Shown in pieces: positions 21,501-31,878 of a stretch of 64,000 bases of DNA (the first letter of the stretch is position 1; each line of letters begins with the position of its first letter). A program made the translations under genes and the position numbers. Below the pieces are notes generated by a model. That model searched no databases and was not told where the DNA came from. It saw only the letters and a list, made by a program, of their open reading frames with translations. This stretch comes from Rhynchopus euleeides (Eukaryota; Euglenozoa; Diplonemea; Diplonemida; Diplonemidae): NCBI GenBank assembly GCA_963210315.1, contig OY723321.1, positions 1,600,771 to 1,664,770 on the forward strand. The letters run 5' to 3'.

Positions 21501-22640
21501 AGGATCCAGTCTGTGCTAGATGAATCACAATGGCTCACATCCCATGCATGTTTTTTGTAGCTTTTTGAAACTAGGATGTTGCAAAGTAAATCGGTGCGTC
21601 TATTTCTAAGTATTTGTTCATGTGATTCTTCTCGTATTTCTTTTCGGGTGCCGACATTGGCAGTCAGGATTTCTCGGAAAAGAAGCACGTTGGAAAACAC
21701 TCAATCGGTCGGCAAAAATCACTTCGGGCCTCCGTGTCAAACTGTATCAGTGTGAACACGGTCAAGGCCAATACTTGTTCTCGCAATCATTTGCTGCATT
21801 GGATCCACCACCCAACTGAAGTTACAGTAGAATTCGCCACATGTTGTCAGGCGAAGTCATGGTGTTGGTCCCAGAAAGTGCAGCTCCTTATCTCTTGAAA
21901 TGGTCCCACCTTTTCCCGGTCTGTCAACTAGAGCAAAAGTGTGTTCATGTTCTCTCGGCTTCTCCGGGCATTCCTACCTTCGGCTCCTTCCAGTGTGCAT
22001 TCCAATATTGATCCTTGTGTTTGTCGTTCGCGTCTTTTCACAGTGTTTTTCCAACGAACCTTCCTTGTGTGAGAAGGCTGCGGTGTTGCGTATCGAAGTT
22101 GTGGATTATGATGAGGCTATTTCGCTGTCAGCTCCACGAATGGTGAGGGGTCTTTCGAGGGCCTCTGTGCAGCCTGACGCGCTGAGGAGCGCAACGTGCT
22201 CTTCGAGAATTACACAACTCGGTCCGCGGCCCCTCGCTCACCAGGGGCTGCGAAGAGCACGGCCAGACAGAGTTCAAAACACAGAGAGCCATCAGCAAAA
22301 ACGAAAGGGCACCGAGCCCTTGTCGGATTGGTGCTCATCGGTGCCAAGTATCGGGTCACGCACGTTATGCCCTACCCCCAGTAAATAATTGGCTCTCTGC
22401 ACGCTAACATGACATGACCGCTGATGTTCGCAGTCTTGTCTCGAATCTGGTATGTATCTTGCAGGTTTTTCCAAACTGCAAAAAAATGGAAAAATATCAG
22501 TACAGGGCCTTCGTTTTGTTGTCGTGTCAGTTCCTGGTCTCGCGTCAGGTTCTTGTGTCAACAGGGCCCCTCGCTCGAAGTGCAGAAAGAGTGACCTAAC
22601 AAAATAACTGCACAGGAGCCTGAGTATTTTCTTTTGCGTT
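18560..22640. other. AT-richer intergenic DNA, no supported gene
   Basis: All ORFs are short and lack domains or consistent coding character. No RNA gene with a recognisable promoter or A/B box was found. A possible polyadenylation signal CAATAAA lies near 18701, downstream of the spliced gene. The first 100 bases are its 3' flank. Confidence 0.5.
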
Positions 22641-22646
22641 ATTATT

Positions 22647-22756
22647 GGGGGTCTTCGCTGCACTCCAGTTTCCCACAAAGTTCGACGCCTTTCACCCATC
22701 TGTGACCAGGAGGAAATTCACCAATTGCCCTCGTCGGCGCTGCAGCGAGGACCCCC
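22647..22756. mobile_element. Tourist-like MITE copy
   Basis: A 110-bp segment with ends GGGGGTCTTCGCTGCA / TGCAGCGAGGACCCCC, matching the MITE ends at 5222 and 54364. Flanking triplets ATT and ATG differ by one base. It lies about 95 bp upstream of LINE 1 ORF1. Confidence 0.65.
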
Positions 22757-22851
22757 ATGTTTTTGATTCAGCACACTCATACGCGGAAAAAGCCGGTGTA
22801 TATACCCGGGTATGCCCTCCAGGGGAACACAACTGACACATCACACACACA

Positions 22852-24576
22852 ATGTCCCACGCTGCCTCTGTCCCCCTGCACCCCTCCTCGACGGGGTTCC
22901 CTGGGGAGGCGTCGGCTAAGCCGGCGCCGAGCGAAGCTGCAGGGAAGAGGCACAAGTGGGTGCTGAGGGAAAAGGAGTGGAGTGCCGACGTCAGGCACTC
23001 AACCGACGAGCTGGCCGCCAAGGGCGGCGTAATGCTGTGCGCCAAAGGCGACGCACAGCGCCTGATCGCGAGGTGCAGGGAGCACCCGCCGCCGGGACCG
23101 GCGGCAATCCTGACCGTCGAGGCGACGGAGGGGGGGAAGGGGCGCAGCCGCGTCCTCTCCCTCCTGGTCGAGCGCGACGGCGAGACCCGGGGGCTGCGGC
23201 GGCACCTGCTGCAGCTCCACAGTGACCCCGTACACTACGGGGCCAGCAGCAGCCCGGGCCTGAAAGCCCCCAAGGGCAGCCGGGAGTGGGTGGTGATGGA
23301 AGCACCGCCAGCCACCCCCCTCACACACACACACATCCGCACCTGGCTGCGGGCCCACGGCGCGGAGCCGGACGCGGTCATCGCGATGACCGGCACCACC
23401 TGGGCCCGCCGCTTCAAGGTGGGTGTGGACAGTCGACAGGTCAAGGACCTGCTGCGTGCGAGCGGCGAGAGCGACATCTTCTGCCGCCCCCACTTCCACA
23501 CCACCACACACCCCGACACAGTCGTGCGCCTGCCGCCCGACACCACCATCCAGCAGGCACAGGAGAAGGCGAGCCGGCTGAGCGGAAGGGTCGTCCTTGT
23601 CAAGGGCGGCCTCGGCATCGCAGTGCCGAACACCGCCGGGCACCACGCCACGGCAGCAGTCGTCGGCGACGAAGCTGCAACCCCCCTGCAGGGGAAATAT
23701 GTGCTGGAGGGGCTGCCCCCGGAGTACACCGCCCGCTGCACCCGGGACCTGCTGGAGGAGATGGGCTGGCAGGCGCGCATCCTGGCGTCAACCAGGGTGC
23801 CGAACGGGCGGGCAGTCCTGCTGCGCGCCCCCACCACCCCCCAGAAACTCGGCGCGTACTGCGTCGACAACAACACCTACCTGGTGTTGCGGCGGTACCG
23901 CGAACCCGAGGACTTGGGGCTCTTCCCCCGCCGGCGGAGGCCAAAGCGCACCAAGCCCCCACCGGAGCCGACCCCACCACCCGCAGCACCGGAGCAGCCG
24001 AAGGGAGGAGTGCCGGGGAGTGAGCTGGCGAGTAAGAAGACAAAGAAGAAGACGAAGAAGAAGGGGGCCACGACCGACGCTGAGATGAAGGACAGCGGCC
24101 CCCCCCACGCCACCACCACTACCACCGACCCCGCCGCCGCCGCCGCCACCAACCTCGCCAGGGTGCAAGCCCTCCTCGAGCAGGCGGAACAGCGTGCTGC
24201 CGAGGCAGAGCGGCGGGCAGCCGCTGCAGAGGAGCGGGCCGCGAACCAGGAGAGACAGTTCGCGGCCGCCCTGCAGGCAATGCAGGCCCGCCTGCAGCAC
24301 CTGGAGGCGGCAGCACATCCGCAGTCAAAACCGAAGAAGACCACCAAGCCGGGCACCAGCTCCCCCTCCCGAAAGACCGAGCCGGCCGCCACCACCCCAA
24401 ACCGGGGGACCAAGGGCTCACCCCCGAAGTCCGCCTCCCCGGCCAGAACCCACACGGGGCTAACCCCCAAGAAGAAGAGCCGGGCACTCTCTCCGTCCCG
24501 GACCGCAACCCTGCGCACAAAGCACCCGAAGGAGCGGTTGCACAAACGTCAGTGCGAAGAGGTCCTCTTCAACTGA
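22852..24576 (+). CDS. LINE 1 ORF1: nucleic-acid-binding protein
   Basis: A 574-residue ORF begins at ATG (cacacaATGTCC) and ends at TGA 24574-24576. The N-terminal 370 residues form a GC-rich globular region without a recognised family; segments such as GKYVLEGLPPEYTARCTRDL and GRAVLLRAP may be RRM-like. A Lys-rich patch (SKKTKKKTKKKGATT) follows near residue 400. A clear Ala/Glu/Arg coiled coil (LLEQAEQRAAEAERRAAAAE) spans about 440-485, and the tail is Pro/Ser/Lys-rich. This is the usual architecture of a LINE ORF1 RNA-binding protein. It is uninterrupted. Its TGA is followed by CGG in the same frame as ORF2, with no other stop until the end of ORF2. Confidence 0.8.
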   Translation: MSHAASVPLHPSSTGFPGEASAKPAPSEAAGKRHKWVLREKEWSADVRHSTDELAAKGGVMLCAKGDAQRLIARCREHPPPGPAAILTVEATEGGKGRSRVLSLLVERDGETRGLRRHLLQLHSDPVHYGASSSPGLKAPKGSREWVVMEAPPATPLTHTHIRTWLRAHGAEPDAVIAMTGTTWARRFKVGVDSRQVKDLLRASGESDIFCRPHFHTTTHPDTVVRLPPDTTIQQAQEKASRLSGRVVLVKGGLGIAVPNTAGHHATAAVVGDEAATPLQGKYVLEGLPPEYTARCTRDLLEEMGWQARILASTRVPNGRAVLLRAPTTPQKLGAYCVDNNTYLVLRRYREPEDLGLFPRRRRPKRTKPPPEPTPPPAAPEQPKGGVPGSELASKKTKKKTKKKGATTDAEMKDSGPPHATTTTTDPAAAAATNLARVQALLEQAEQRAAEAERRAAAAEERAANQERQFAAALQAMQARLQHLEAAAHPQSKPKKTTKPGTSSPSRKTEPAATTPNRGTKGSPPKSASPARTHTGLTPKKKSRALSPSRTATLRTKHPKERLHKRQCEEVLFN

Positions 24577-24582
24577 CGGGGA
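24574..24582 (+). promoter_or_regulatory. Putative readthrough site UGA-CGG
   Basis: ORF1 ends AAC-TGA-CGG-GGA. UGA-CGG is a known readthrough context in several plant RNA viruses, often helped by a 3' stem. Here GGGGA (24578-24582) can pair with TCTCC a few bases downstream, and AGGCC with GGCCT, so a small stem is possible. ORF2 continues in the same frame, with no ATG between the stop and the endonuclease core. Readthrough is inferred. Confidence 0.6.
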
Positions 24583-27500
24583 GGCCCGCCATCTCCAGGC
24601 CTGCAGCGCCACATCTACGAGACCGGGCGTGACCTCCTCCTCAGGGCGGGTGACATCGAGCAGAACCCTGGCCCGGCGCAGCACCTCAAGTGCCTGACCT
24701 GGAACTGCAACGGACTCACCGAGGCAAAAAGGGCGGAGCTCCAGCACCACCTCGCAACCCAGCGGTATGACGTAGTGCATCTGCAGGAACTCCGAGCAGC
24801 ACAGGGGGGGGACCCCAAGTTCCCGGGCTACTCCGTCTTTCTCCGACGCCGCACCCAGAAGCGCTGTAAGGGGACGCTCACCTCCGGAGGCGGGATCGCA
24901 ACCCTAGTGCGGGAGGACCTACACGCGACTCTTATTGCCACCGCACCAAACGCCAGTGTGACCGAGACCCTCACGGTGCGCGTCACGGGGCCAGAAAGCG
25001 CTATCACCTTCACCAATGTATACCGCCCCTCGGGAGTCGGCACTAGCAACGACCCACGCCGCGACGACTTCTCTACATCCCTGCTACCACACACGCCGGA
25101 GTCCATCATCGCCGGCGACTTCAACATCCACAACCGTGCCTGGGATAAACATGCGCGCTGCGACGACAAGGGAACAGACCTGTACCACTGGTCCCTCCTC
25201 AACGGCATGTCGCTGTGCAACGACCCTGACCACCCCACACGCATGCGCCGCGACTCCAAGTCCTCGCCGGACATTGTCTTCGCCCACTACGAGCTGGGGG
25301 AGGTCACCTGGAATACCCTAGACCAGTGGCAGTCCGATCACTTCGCCATACAATACACCGTCCCCTTTGCACGAACGCCAGCTGCAGCCACACACCCGGC
25401 AGCTAAAGCCCGCCAACTATGGAACTGGGCAGCGGCAGACTGGCCCGCATTCACTGAGGAGCTGGAACGGCTGTCACGCAAAGTGACGAAGTGGAATGAC
25501 CCGAAGGAATCCTTCCACAAGTGGCTGGGACTGGTACGCACGGTCGCAGCCAAACACATCCCGACGAAGCGAAGCTCTCGCCCCCGCAAGCGGTGGTTCA
25601 CAAGCAAGGTGAAACGTGCGATACGGGCGCGGAACGAGGAATCGCGCAGACACGCCCAGACCGCACACCTGTCCCAGGACGACTACGACAAGCTGGACAA
25701 GCTGACCACCGACGCCACCAACGCCGTCCTCGAAGCAAAGCGCACAACCTGGGAAACCAGGTGCCAGGCCGCGAGCACCAGCAGCGACCTCGGCGCCACC
25801 TTCCGGCTTGTGCGAGAACTCGACGGCCGCAAAATCCAACAGGCTGCCTTCCCACTTGTCGACGGAGGGGTCCCGGTGACCGACCCCAAAGCTAAGGCGG
25901 ACCTCCTCTGCAGCCACTACGCCAAGATCAGCGAAGGAAGCGACCAACAGCCACAAGCAGCACACACCCCGCAGCATGCGAATGACCAGACACCCCCCGA
26001 GCTCTCAGCTGCCGAAGACGACTTCTCCAAAGAGGAGCTGAACGCGGCTCTATCCGAACTGCAGGAGCGGAAATCCCCAGGGCCTGACGACCTCAACAAC
26101 GAGCTGCTGATGCATCTGGGCCCCCAGGCACGGCAGGGACTCCTGCATGTGCTCAACCTGTCGTGGAACAGCGGCATCCTCCCCGACGCGTGGACACGAG
26201 CAGTCATCATCCCGATCCTGAAACCGGGGAAGCCAGCAACGGCAGCGTCCTCGTACCGACCAATCGCGCTCACCAGCACAGCGTGCAAGGTGCTAGAAAA
26301 AATGGTGAAGAGGCGCATGGAGCAGCTCATGCTCGACGACGCCTACCCACAGGTGGAGGGGCACTGCGCGAACCAGGCAGGGTTCCAGCGGCTGAGATCG
26401 ACAACCGACCAACTAGCCTACATCACCCAAACAGCGACGGACGCCCTCTCCTCCGGAAAGGCAGCTGTCACCCTGTACTTCGACCTCGAGAAAGCCTTCG
26501 ACAAGGTCAGCAAGCACGCAGTCATCAACAGTGTCAGACGGAAGGGCTTCCCCCCGAAATTCACCAGATGGCTACACAACTACCTCAGCAACCGCCGAGC
26601 CGCCGCACAGGTGCACGGGGTAAGAAGCGACTACTACGACTTCAACAACGGGGTCCCGCAGGGAACAGTGCTCTCGCCCCTGCTCTTCAACTGCGTGATG
26701 GACGATGTATCTCGAGCCATCACCGCCTCCCCTAACATCCACCCAGCGGTGTTCGCAGATGACATCGCAGTACTCGTCGTCGGGGACAACTACACTGAAG
26801 CCCTAAGCACCGCACAGGGCGTCATATCCACACTCGCCGCCGAAATCCCACTCCACGGGCTGCAGCTCTCCCCCAGTAAATGCTGCTACACGCTGATGGG
26901 AACGACGCCCGCAGCGTTGGGCGAGCACAGACGCATGGAGCTCCCAGACGGCACCCCCCTCCAGCACGAATCGACAGCGAAGTACCTCGGGGTCTACATC
27001 GATGCCTGCCACACGATGACAGACCACGTCGACCACGTCGTGACCACCTGCATGCGACGCCTGAGCATTCTGCGTATGTTGGCAGGCACTGACTGGGGCT
27101 CAAGTGGAGACACGCTGCGCCAGGCCTACCTGACATATGTCTACCCCATCCTGATGTACGCCGCCAGCGTCTACACCCCTGGCCTGTCCACGAAGAACCT
27201 CAAACGCCTGCGAGATGTCCACCGCATGGCAGCCCTGATCATCACGGGCTGTATGAAGAACACCAGCACGGCAAAGCTCCTCTGGGAATCACACCTGCGA
27301 GACCTCGACCTCGACTTCAAGGTCGCGGTGTGCACAGACCACGAACGCTTCCGCCGCGTGCCCCACTCCCCAGGATACCGGGCGCAACTAAACACCGGGA
27401 ACACGGGAGGCAGCTGGCTACATCAGGCACGGAGTCTGGTGAAATCCTCGAAGGTCGACGGGCGCACCCCCCTGCTGGCCCCCCTGCATGCAGCACACCC

Positions 27501-28542
27501 CATCCCCCCCTGGGAATGGAACCTGGTGCTGCCACGAGTACACATCCTGGCGACGCTGCCGGGGCTCACCGCCCCAAAGGCCGCCACCCCGAAAGACACC
27601 CTCCGGGACCTGGCAGAGCAGACCATCCAGGCCCTCCCGACATGCGCCTGGCATGTGTACACCGACGGGTCAGTCTCCAACTCCACATCGCGGCAACAGC
27701 AGGGCGGCGCAGGAGCAGCGGTGTACAGCATGCCGGAGGGCCGCCTCAGGAAAAAGCTCGCCTGGCCGGCAGGACTCCGCTGCATCAGCTACCAGGCGGA
27801 GCTGGTGGCCATCAGAGAATCCCTCGCTCACCTATGCACCCTGGTATCCCCAGGCGAAACGATCGCCATCCTCACAGACTCGCAGAGCGCACTGAACGCG
27901 CTGCTGAGCGGCCCGCAGCGAGCGAGAGGATCCACCGAATGGGACATCTGGAGGTGGTTGAACGAGCTCGCCCAAACCCACGATGTCACCACCCACCTCC
28001 GCTACATCCCGTCACACGTTGGGGTAGCAGGGAACGAACTCGCTGACAAACAGGCGCAAATCGGTGCCTTCCGGCCGCAGATGGAACCGGTTAGCCTCGC
28101 GTCGGCTCGTGTCGTCCTCCGCCGACACATCTACAACGACGCAACGGTGCCCCGCACGGACAGCGTGTACGCGTACCGTTCGGGAATCGGGGAGACGCGA
28201 CTGCAACGCCCCGACCTCCGCATGGAGGGACTCACCCGCTTAGGGGAAACCACCATCCGCCGACTCCGGGCCGACCACCACCGCCTGGTCTACGACCATG
28301 ACATCCCGGGCACGGCACAACCACCTTGCCAACCCTGCCTGAAGCATGCGCCGGGCCACCCCCCGCCTGGGGTCTCACTGAAGCACCTCTTCTTCGGCTG
28401 CCCCGCGACAGCGTCGGCCCGACACCACCTCACAGCCACAAACGTGCACAACCTGCTGTTGCACAACTGCAAGGAGGCGCTGCGCTACCTGGCCGAGGCA
28501 GGGGTAACGGAGCACGGCGAGAAGGACTACCTGAACGCGTGA
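24577..28542 (+). CDS. LINE 1 ORF2: AP-endonuclease, reverse transcriptase, RNase H
   Basis: The frame is open from just after the ORF1 TGA to TGA 28540-28542, about 1,321 codons. A 2A-like peptide comes first. The APE-type endonuclease follows with LTWNCNGLT, HLQELRA, IIAGDFNIHNRAWD and the terminal QSDHF. The RT has a fingers motif (PGKPATAASSYRPIALTS), motif A (LYFDLEKAFDKV), motif B (GVPQGTVLSPLLFN) and motif C (VFADDIAVL). RNase H shows YTDGS, YQAELVAIRE, LTDSQSAL and SHVGVAGNELADK. A CxxC...H...C finger (CQPCLKHAPGH, then HLFFGC) is near the C-terminus. All catalytic residues I can see are intact. Domain order and RNase H fit the I/Ingi group of non-LTR elements. With ORF1 also intact, this copy looks potentially functional. 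Confidence 0.9.
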   Translation, partial: RGGPPSPGLQRHIYETGRDLLLRAGDIEQNPGPAQHLKCLTWNCNGLTEAKRAELQHHLATQRYDVVHLQELRAAQGGDPKFPGYSVFLRRRTQKRCKGTLTSGGGIATLVREDLHATLIATAPNASVTETLTVRVTGPESAITFTNVYRPSGVGTSNDPRRDDFSTSLLPHTPESIIAGDFNIHNRAWDKHARCDDKGTDLYHWSLLNGMSLCNDPDHPTRMRRDSKSSPDIVFAHYELGEVTWNTLDQWQSDHFAIQYTVPFARTPAAATHPAAKARQLWNWAAADWPAFTEELERLSRKVTKWNDPKESFHKWLGLVRTVAAKHIPTKRSSRPRKRWFTSKVKRAIRARNEESRRHAQTAHLSQDDYDKLDKLTTDATNAVLEAKRTTWETRCQAASTSSDLGATFRLVRELDGRKIQQAAFPLVDGGVPVTDPKAKADLLCSHYAKISEGSDQQPQAAHTPQHANDQTPPELSAAEDDFSKEELNAALSELQERKSPGPDDLNNELLMHLGPQARQGLLHVLNLSWNSGILPDAWTRAVIIPILKPGKPATAASSYRPIALTSTACKVLEKMVKRRMEQLMLDDAYPQVEGHCANQAGFQRLRSTTDQLAYITQTATDALSSGKAAVTLYFDLEKAFDKVSKHAVINSVRRKGFPPKFTRWLHNYLSNRRAAAQVHGVRSDYYDFNNGVPQGTVLSPLLFNCVMDDVSRAITASPNIHPAVFADDIAVLVVGDNYTEALSTAQGVISTLAAEIPLHGLQLSPSKCCYTLMGTTPAALGEHRRMELPDGTPLQHESTAKYLGVYIDACHTMTDHVDHVVTTCMRRLSILRMLAGTDWGSSGDTLRQAYLTYVYPILMYAASVYTPGLSTKNLKRLRDVHRMAALIITGCMKNTSTAKLLWESHLRDLDLDFKVAVCTDHERFRRVPHSPGYRAQLNTGNTGGSWLHQARSLVKSSKVDGRTPLLAPLHAAHPIPPWEWNLVLPRVHILATLPGLTAPKAATPKDTLRDLAEQTIQALPTCAWHVYTDGSVSNSTSRQQQGGAGAAVYSMPEGRLRKKLAWPAGLRCISYQAELVAIRESLAHLCTLVSPGETIAILTDSQSALNALLSGPQRARGSTEWDIWRWLNELAQTHDVTTHLRYIPSHVGVAGNELADKQAQIGAFRPQMEPVSLASARVVLRRHIYNDATVPRTDSVYAYRSGIGETRLQRPDLRMEGLTRLGETTIRRLRADHHRLVYDHDIPGTAQPPCQPCLKHAPGHPPPGVSLKHLFFGCPATASARHHLTATNVHNLLLHNCKEALRYLAEAGVTEHGEKDYLNA
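24631..24675 (+). other. 2A-like ribosome-skipping peptide at the start of ORF2
   Basis: The codons read DLLLRAGDIEQNPGP. The 2A consensus is a hydrophobic run, Gly, Asp-x-Glu-x-Asn-Pro-Gly, then Pro; every consensus position is met. Skipping would occur between Gly (24670-24672) and Pro (24673-24675), releasing the endonuclease-RT protein with an N-terminal Pro, eight codons before the endonuclease motif LTWNCNG. 2A-like sequences are known in L1Tc/Ingi-type and some other non-LTR elements. Confidence 0.85.
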
Positions 28543-29742
28543 ACCAAATAACATCATCAGAGAACAAGGGCTTCGGCCCGACCTCCCAGCACCCCCCCCC
28601 CCCCCCCATCCCAGCCCCACGTCACTTACCACAGGCCGCCAGGCGCGTCAGCGTCGGCGACCGCCCGCCCCCAGTCTGAGAGGCATCAGCCGAATCTCGG
28701 TGGAGGCGGGCACAAAACAAAAGGGAGAGTCGTCACTGTGCATATCAGCACGGTCCCGCCCTCTGTGCCAGACCAACACACCACCAAAGGAAAAGAGGAA
28801 GAGGCGACGTAAGGCAATGCCTCCGTGCGGCCAGGAGAACACGAAATAGCGACCCCCTCTACGGGGAATGCTACGAGCACGGCCAAAAATCGTTCAAATC
28901 GTTCAAAAGAACCTCAATAAAGCTGCAACCGAATGTGCTCTGCCGGAATGTTTCGGAGTGTTTCGGGCAACACGGCAAGAAAAGGAAACCTTGCCAGAGC
29001 GGGTGTAGGTGGAAAGTCGCGTTCTTCGCACACCATCATGCTCGTTAATATTTTCCCACTGATTCTGAGAAGAGTAATACATCAATGTTTTGCGTGATGT
29101 TTCGAAGTTTTAGGTTGTAGTCTGACCTGCAAGAGACCCCCTGCACAAAAAAATCATCGCCCCGACCCACCCCCCTGCCCCTTCCGTTTCCCCATCGCCC
29201 TCCTCAATTTCATTTTACTGGCGGTGACGTTTTTGTCGAGTATTGCCCACGAATGACAAGGAAGACTCCCTCCCCGGCTCTTCTCCCCTGCAGCAAACAA
29301 ACTTGCTTGTCAAAGTCGAGGTCTGGGGTCAGCGATCCCCCCACAGCCAGACCTGGGTAAGACGTTAAACTGCCTGGGGGGGCCGTCCCCGGACCATGAC
29401 GGGTGCCTGCACCAGGAGTCTAGCACGGCCGTGGTCCGGAGCATGACCTAAAACGGCTTGGGTACCGAGGCTCCCCAGACCAGGAAGGGTGGAGACACCT
29501 GGAGTCTAAATAGTCACACCACGTCAGGCCAGACCTTCGCATTGCACTCCGCGAAGACTGCCACACAGCCGCGGGGCAGGTGTGCAGCCTGTGGATGACC
29601 TCGTACAGAGAAGACTGTAAGGGACGACAGCCCCGCCGAGGCGATACAGCGCCAGACGCGGCCCGAGTTTCTGGAGACCGACTGGGGAACTGGAACGTCT
29701 TCAGGATAAGCGCCTCACAGAGGACTGATCCTCACCTGTGTG
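28543..29742 (+). other. LINE 1 3' untranslated region with conserved terminal block
   Basis: There is no further ORF of note. A C run lies at 28593-28608 and AATAAA near 28915. A highly foldable segment (29330-29560) holds several complementary GC strings. The block 29625-29742 matches the block after LINE 2 (38550-38665): CCCCGCCGAGGCGA, CAGCGCCAGA, GCGGCCCG, then CACAGAGGACTGATCCTC. The latter forms a perfect GAGGA-ctga-TCCTC hairpin (29720-29733). The exact 3' end of the element is not defined and no poly(A) tail is seen. Confidence 0.6.
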
Positions 29743-30035
29743 AACTGAGAACCCCCAGCCCCAAGATGCTGGTGTGGAGCGGGTGCCTCGACCTCTTTTC
29801 GGGTTCTTTATTTCTTTATTTCCTTTTGGATGCGTCCACCAAAGAAAACGTGGCCACCCACTCGCAGAGGCTCCCGAAAGCTCCAGCATCAGCTAGCGGT
29901 TCATAGTGTAGATCGGTGTCTCCAGAAGGGGATGTCCGGTCGCAGAAGAAAAACGACGAAGACAACCACACAGGCCAGGGGATAAGATAGGTCTGGTTTT
30001 CCGGTTTTCAAAACCAGGGTTTCCCGGTTCCCGGT

Positions 30036-30980
30036 CAGGGGATAAGATAGGTCTGGTTTTCCGGTTTTCAAAACCAGGGTTTCCCGGTTTCCGGTTTTCT
30101 GGAAAAAAAAAAGGCCGATCGGATTTTCGCCGGTTTTTGGGGGAACCTTTGTGACAGTCAACCAGTGGGACCATTAGCCAAAAAAATATGGAAAGTGACC
30201 CCATCGTGATCCGCACGGAGCTCAAACAGTCAAAAGAAAGCAGAGAAGCGGAGAAAAGGAGCCCAGCGGGACCCGGTGGGTGGTGATGTCCTCGTCATGC
30301 AGGTCTTCTCTGTTTGAAGTTTCGAGATACTCCGGTAGCTTGATCATTCCGACCGCACCGTACTCCTTCTGGGCGGCTTGCCGAGCGCATGCACTCAATC
30401 TCGTTGCGGTGCACACTGCCAAGGACCACCCTGTCATCCACGCAAGCTACGACCTTGTCTCGAGCACGTTTGCCTTGCTGGGGATGACACATGCAAACTC
30501 CGATGTTTTCGGGAGTGCATGTCCGCTTTGGAGAGGATCGACGGATTCGGGTTCTGGCGGGACCGCGATTTGTGCAGTGTTGGAGACACCCGCTGGTGTT
30601 CGCATGAGCGCACGTTGTGCGCATCGTCTGACTGACTGCCTCAAGGGGGTGGTCATGCAACAAGCTCGACCATGAAGGTAGTTGCCCTTCGTGAGGCGTA
30701 CCAGCAGAGCAGCACCCTCAGGGGGGTTTGTCCTGATGCGGGAGGTGATGCGAAGCCGCGCTCCGTCAGTACGTGGACGCATTGAAAGCTCAGTTCCGTC
30801 CCTTCGGGGAGCTGCGTGGAGCAACACGCCACTGCTGTTCGGCAGAGCCTGGTCCAGCCGTGTTGGGTGTGATTCTGAGAGGGTTTGCGCGGGTCGCGCG
30901 CGCCGAAGGCGCGCGCGAAAAATTTCAAAACCAGAAAAACCGGAAAACGGCGCCAGAAAAAAAGTCTATCTTATACCCTG
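30036..30980 (+). mobile_element. hAT family 2 element with degenerate transposase, inserted in family 1
   Basis: A 945-bp element with ends CAGGGGATAAGATAGG / CTATCTTATACCCTG and a perfect 8-bp duplication TTCCCGGT (30028-30035, 30981-30988) inside the host element. Its interior encodes hAT-transposase-like fragments. One is ACRAHALNLVAVHTAKDHPV followed by SYDLVSSTFALLGM in the frame of 30280-30675. Another is DTRWCSHERTLCASS in a different frame, matching the aHxLNL and TRWxSR signatures of hAT catalytic regions. The frames are broken, so it is non-autonomous. A near-identical copy of the same length is at 54744-55688 in reverse orientation. Confidence 0.85.
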
Positions 30981-31819
30981 TTCCCGGTTTTCTGGAAAAA
31001 AAAAAAGGTCGATCTCATTTTTGGCGGTTTTTTTGTGACTTTGGGACAGTAAAACAGTCAGAAAAAACGCCATAAAAAAAATAGAAAGTGACCCCATCGT
31101 GATCCGCACAGAGCTCAAATAGTCCAAAGAAGGCAGAGAAGCGGAGAAGAAAAAATGGACCTAGCGGGTGGCCCGGTGGGTGGTGATGCCCTCGTCATGC
31201 AGGTCTCTTCTGTTTGAAGGTGCACACATGGTGGACTCCAGCCACCCTAGCGAGTGTCTAAGAGGGAGTCTAAGACTGCAGTCTGTACTGGAGACGGGAG
31301 TCTATTTTCCAGCTAATTTACGCTCAGACTCCCGCTAGTTGAGACTCATAGGAGACACACGGTGTACTCCAGCGGAGGTAGGGTAACCTCCGCTGGAGTT
31401 CACCGTGTCGTCTGCCTCTGTGCAGCGTCACTCGGTGCCATCGAATACATGGCGACAGCCCACCAACTCGAGACAGATCTGCTTGTCTGGAGGGCTGAGA
31501 CGAGAACACGAACGTCTTTCAAGCAGTCTTGAAGGTCGCCAAGCCTATTGGGGGCAACTAACAGATGAGATTTGTTTGTTGCCTGTCGTCACAGCTAGGT
31601 GCCCATCTCCTCGATAACGGAATGTGTGCAGAGATCTCGTGGACCCTTTGGCCATGACAAGGTCTGTCGTGCACCCACTCCACCCACAACGCACACCTGT
31701 CACGAGTGGTCGCTCCCCCGCCCTCCTCCACCCTGAAGGTTAAGGACCAGTGATCTCCTGCTGGCCGGGCTGCGATACAGCGAAGCCTTCCTACTTACAA
31801 GCGAATCCAGACTGTAGGG

Positions 31820-31878
31820 AACAGATGTTCACTACCGTGGCCTCCGGCGGCTGGGGGGCTCCGCCCCCCAGACCCCCC
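31820..31878 (-). repeat. Palindromic GC module copy within hAT family 1
   Basis: The same module and same relative position as in the copies at 14032 and 44608. Confidence 0.85.

Noticed and set aside
22991..24545. Minus-strand and alternate-frame ORFs over LINE ORFs
   Set aside because: GC-rich codon bias creates open shadow frames; the plus-strand frame has the domain signatures.
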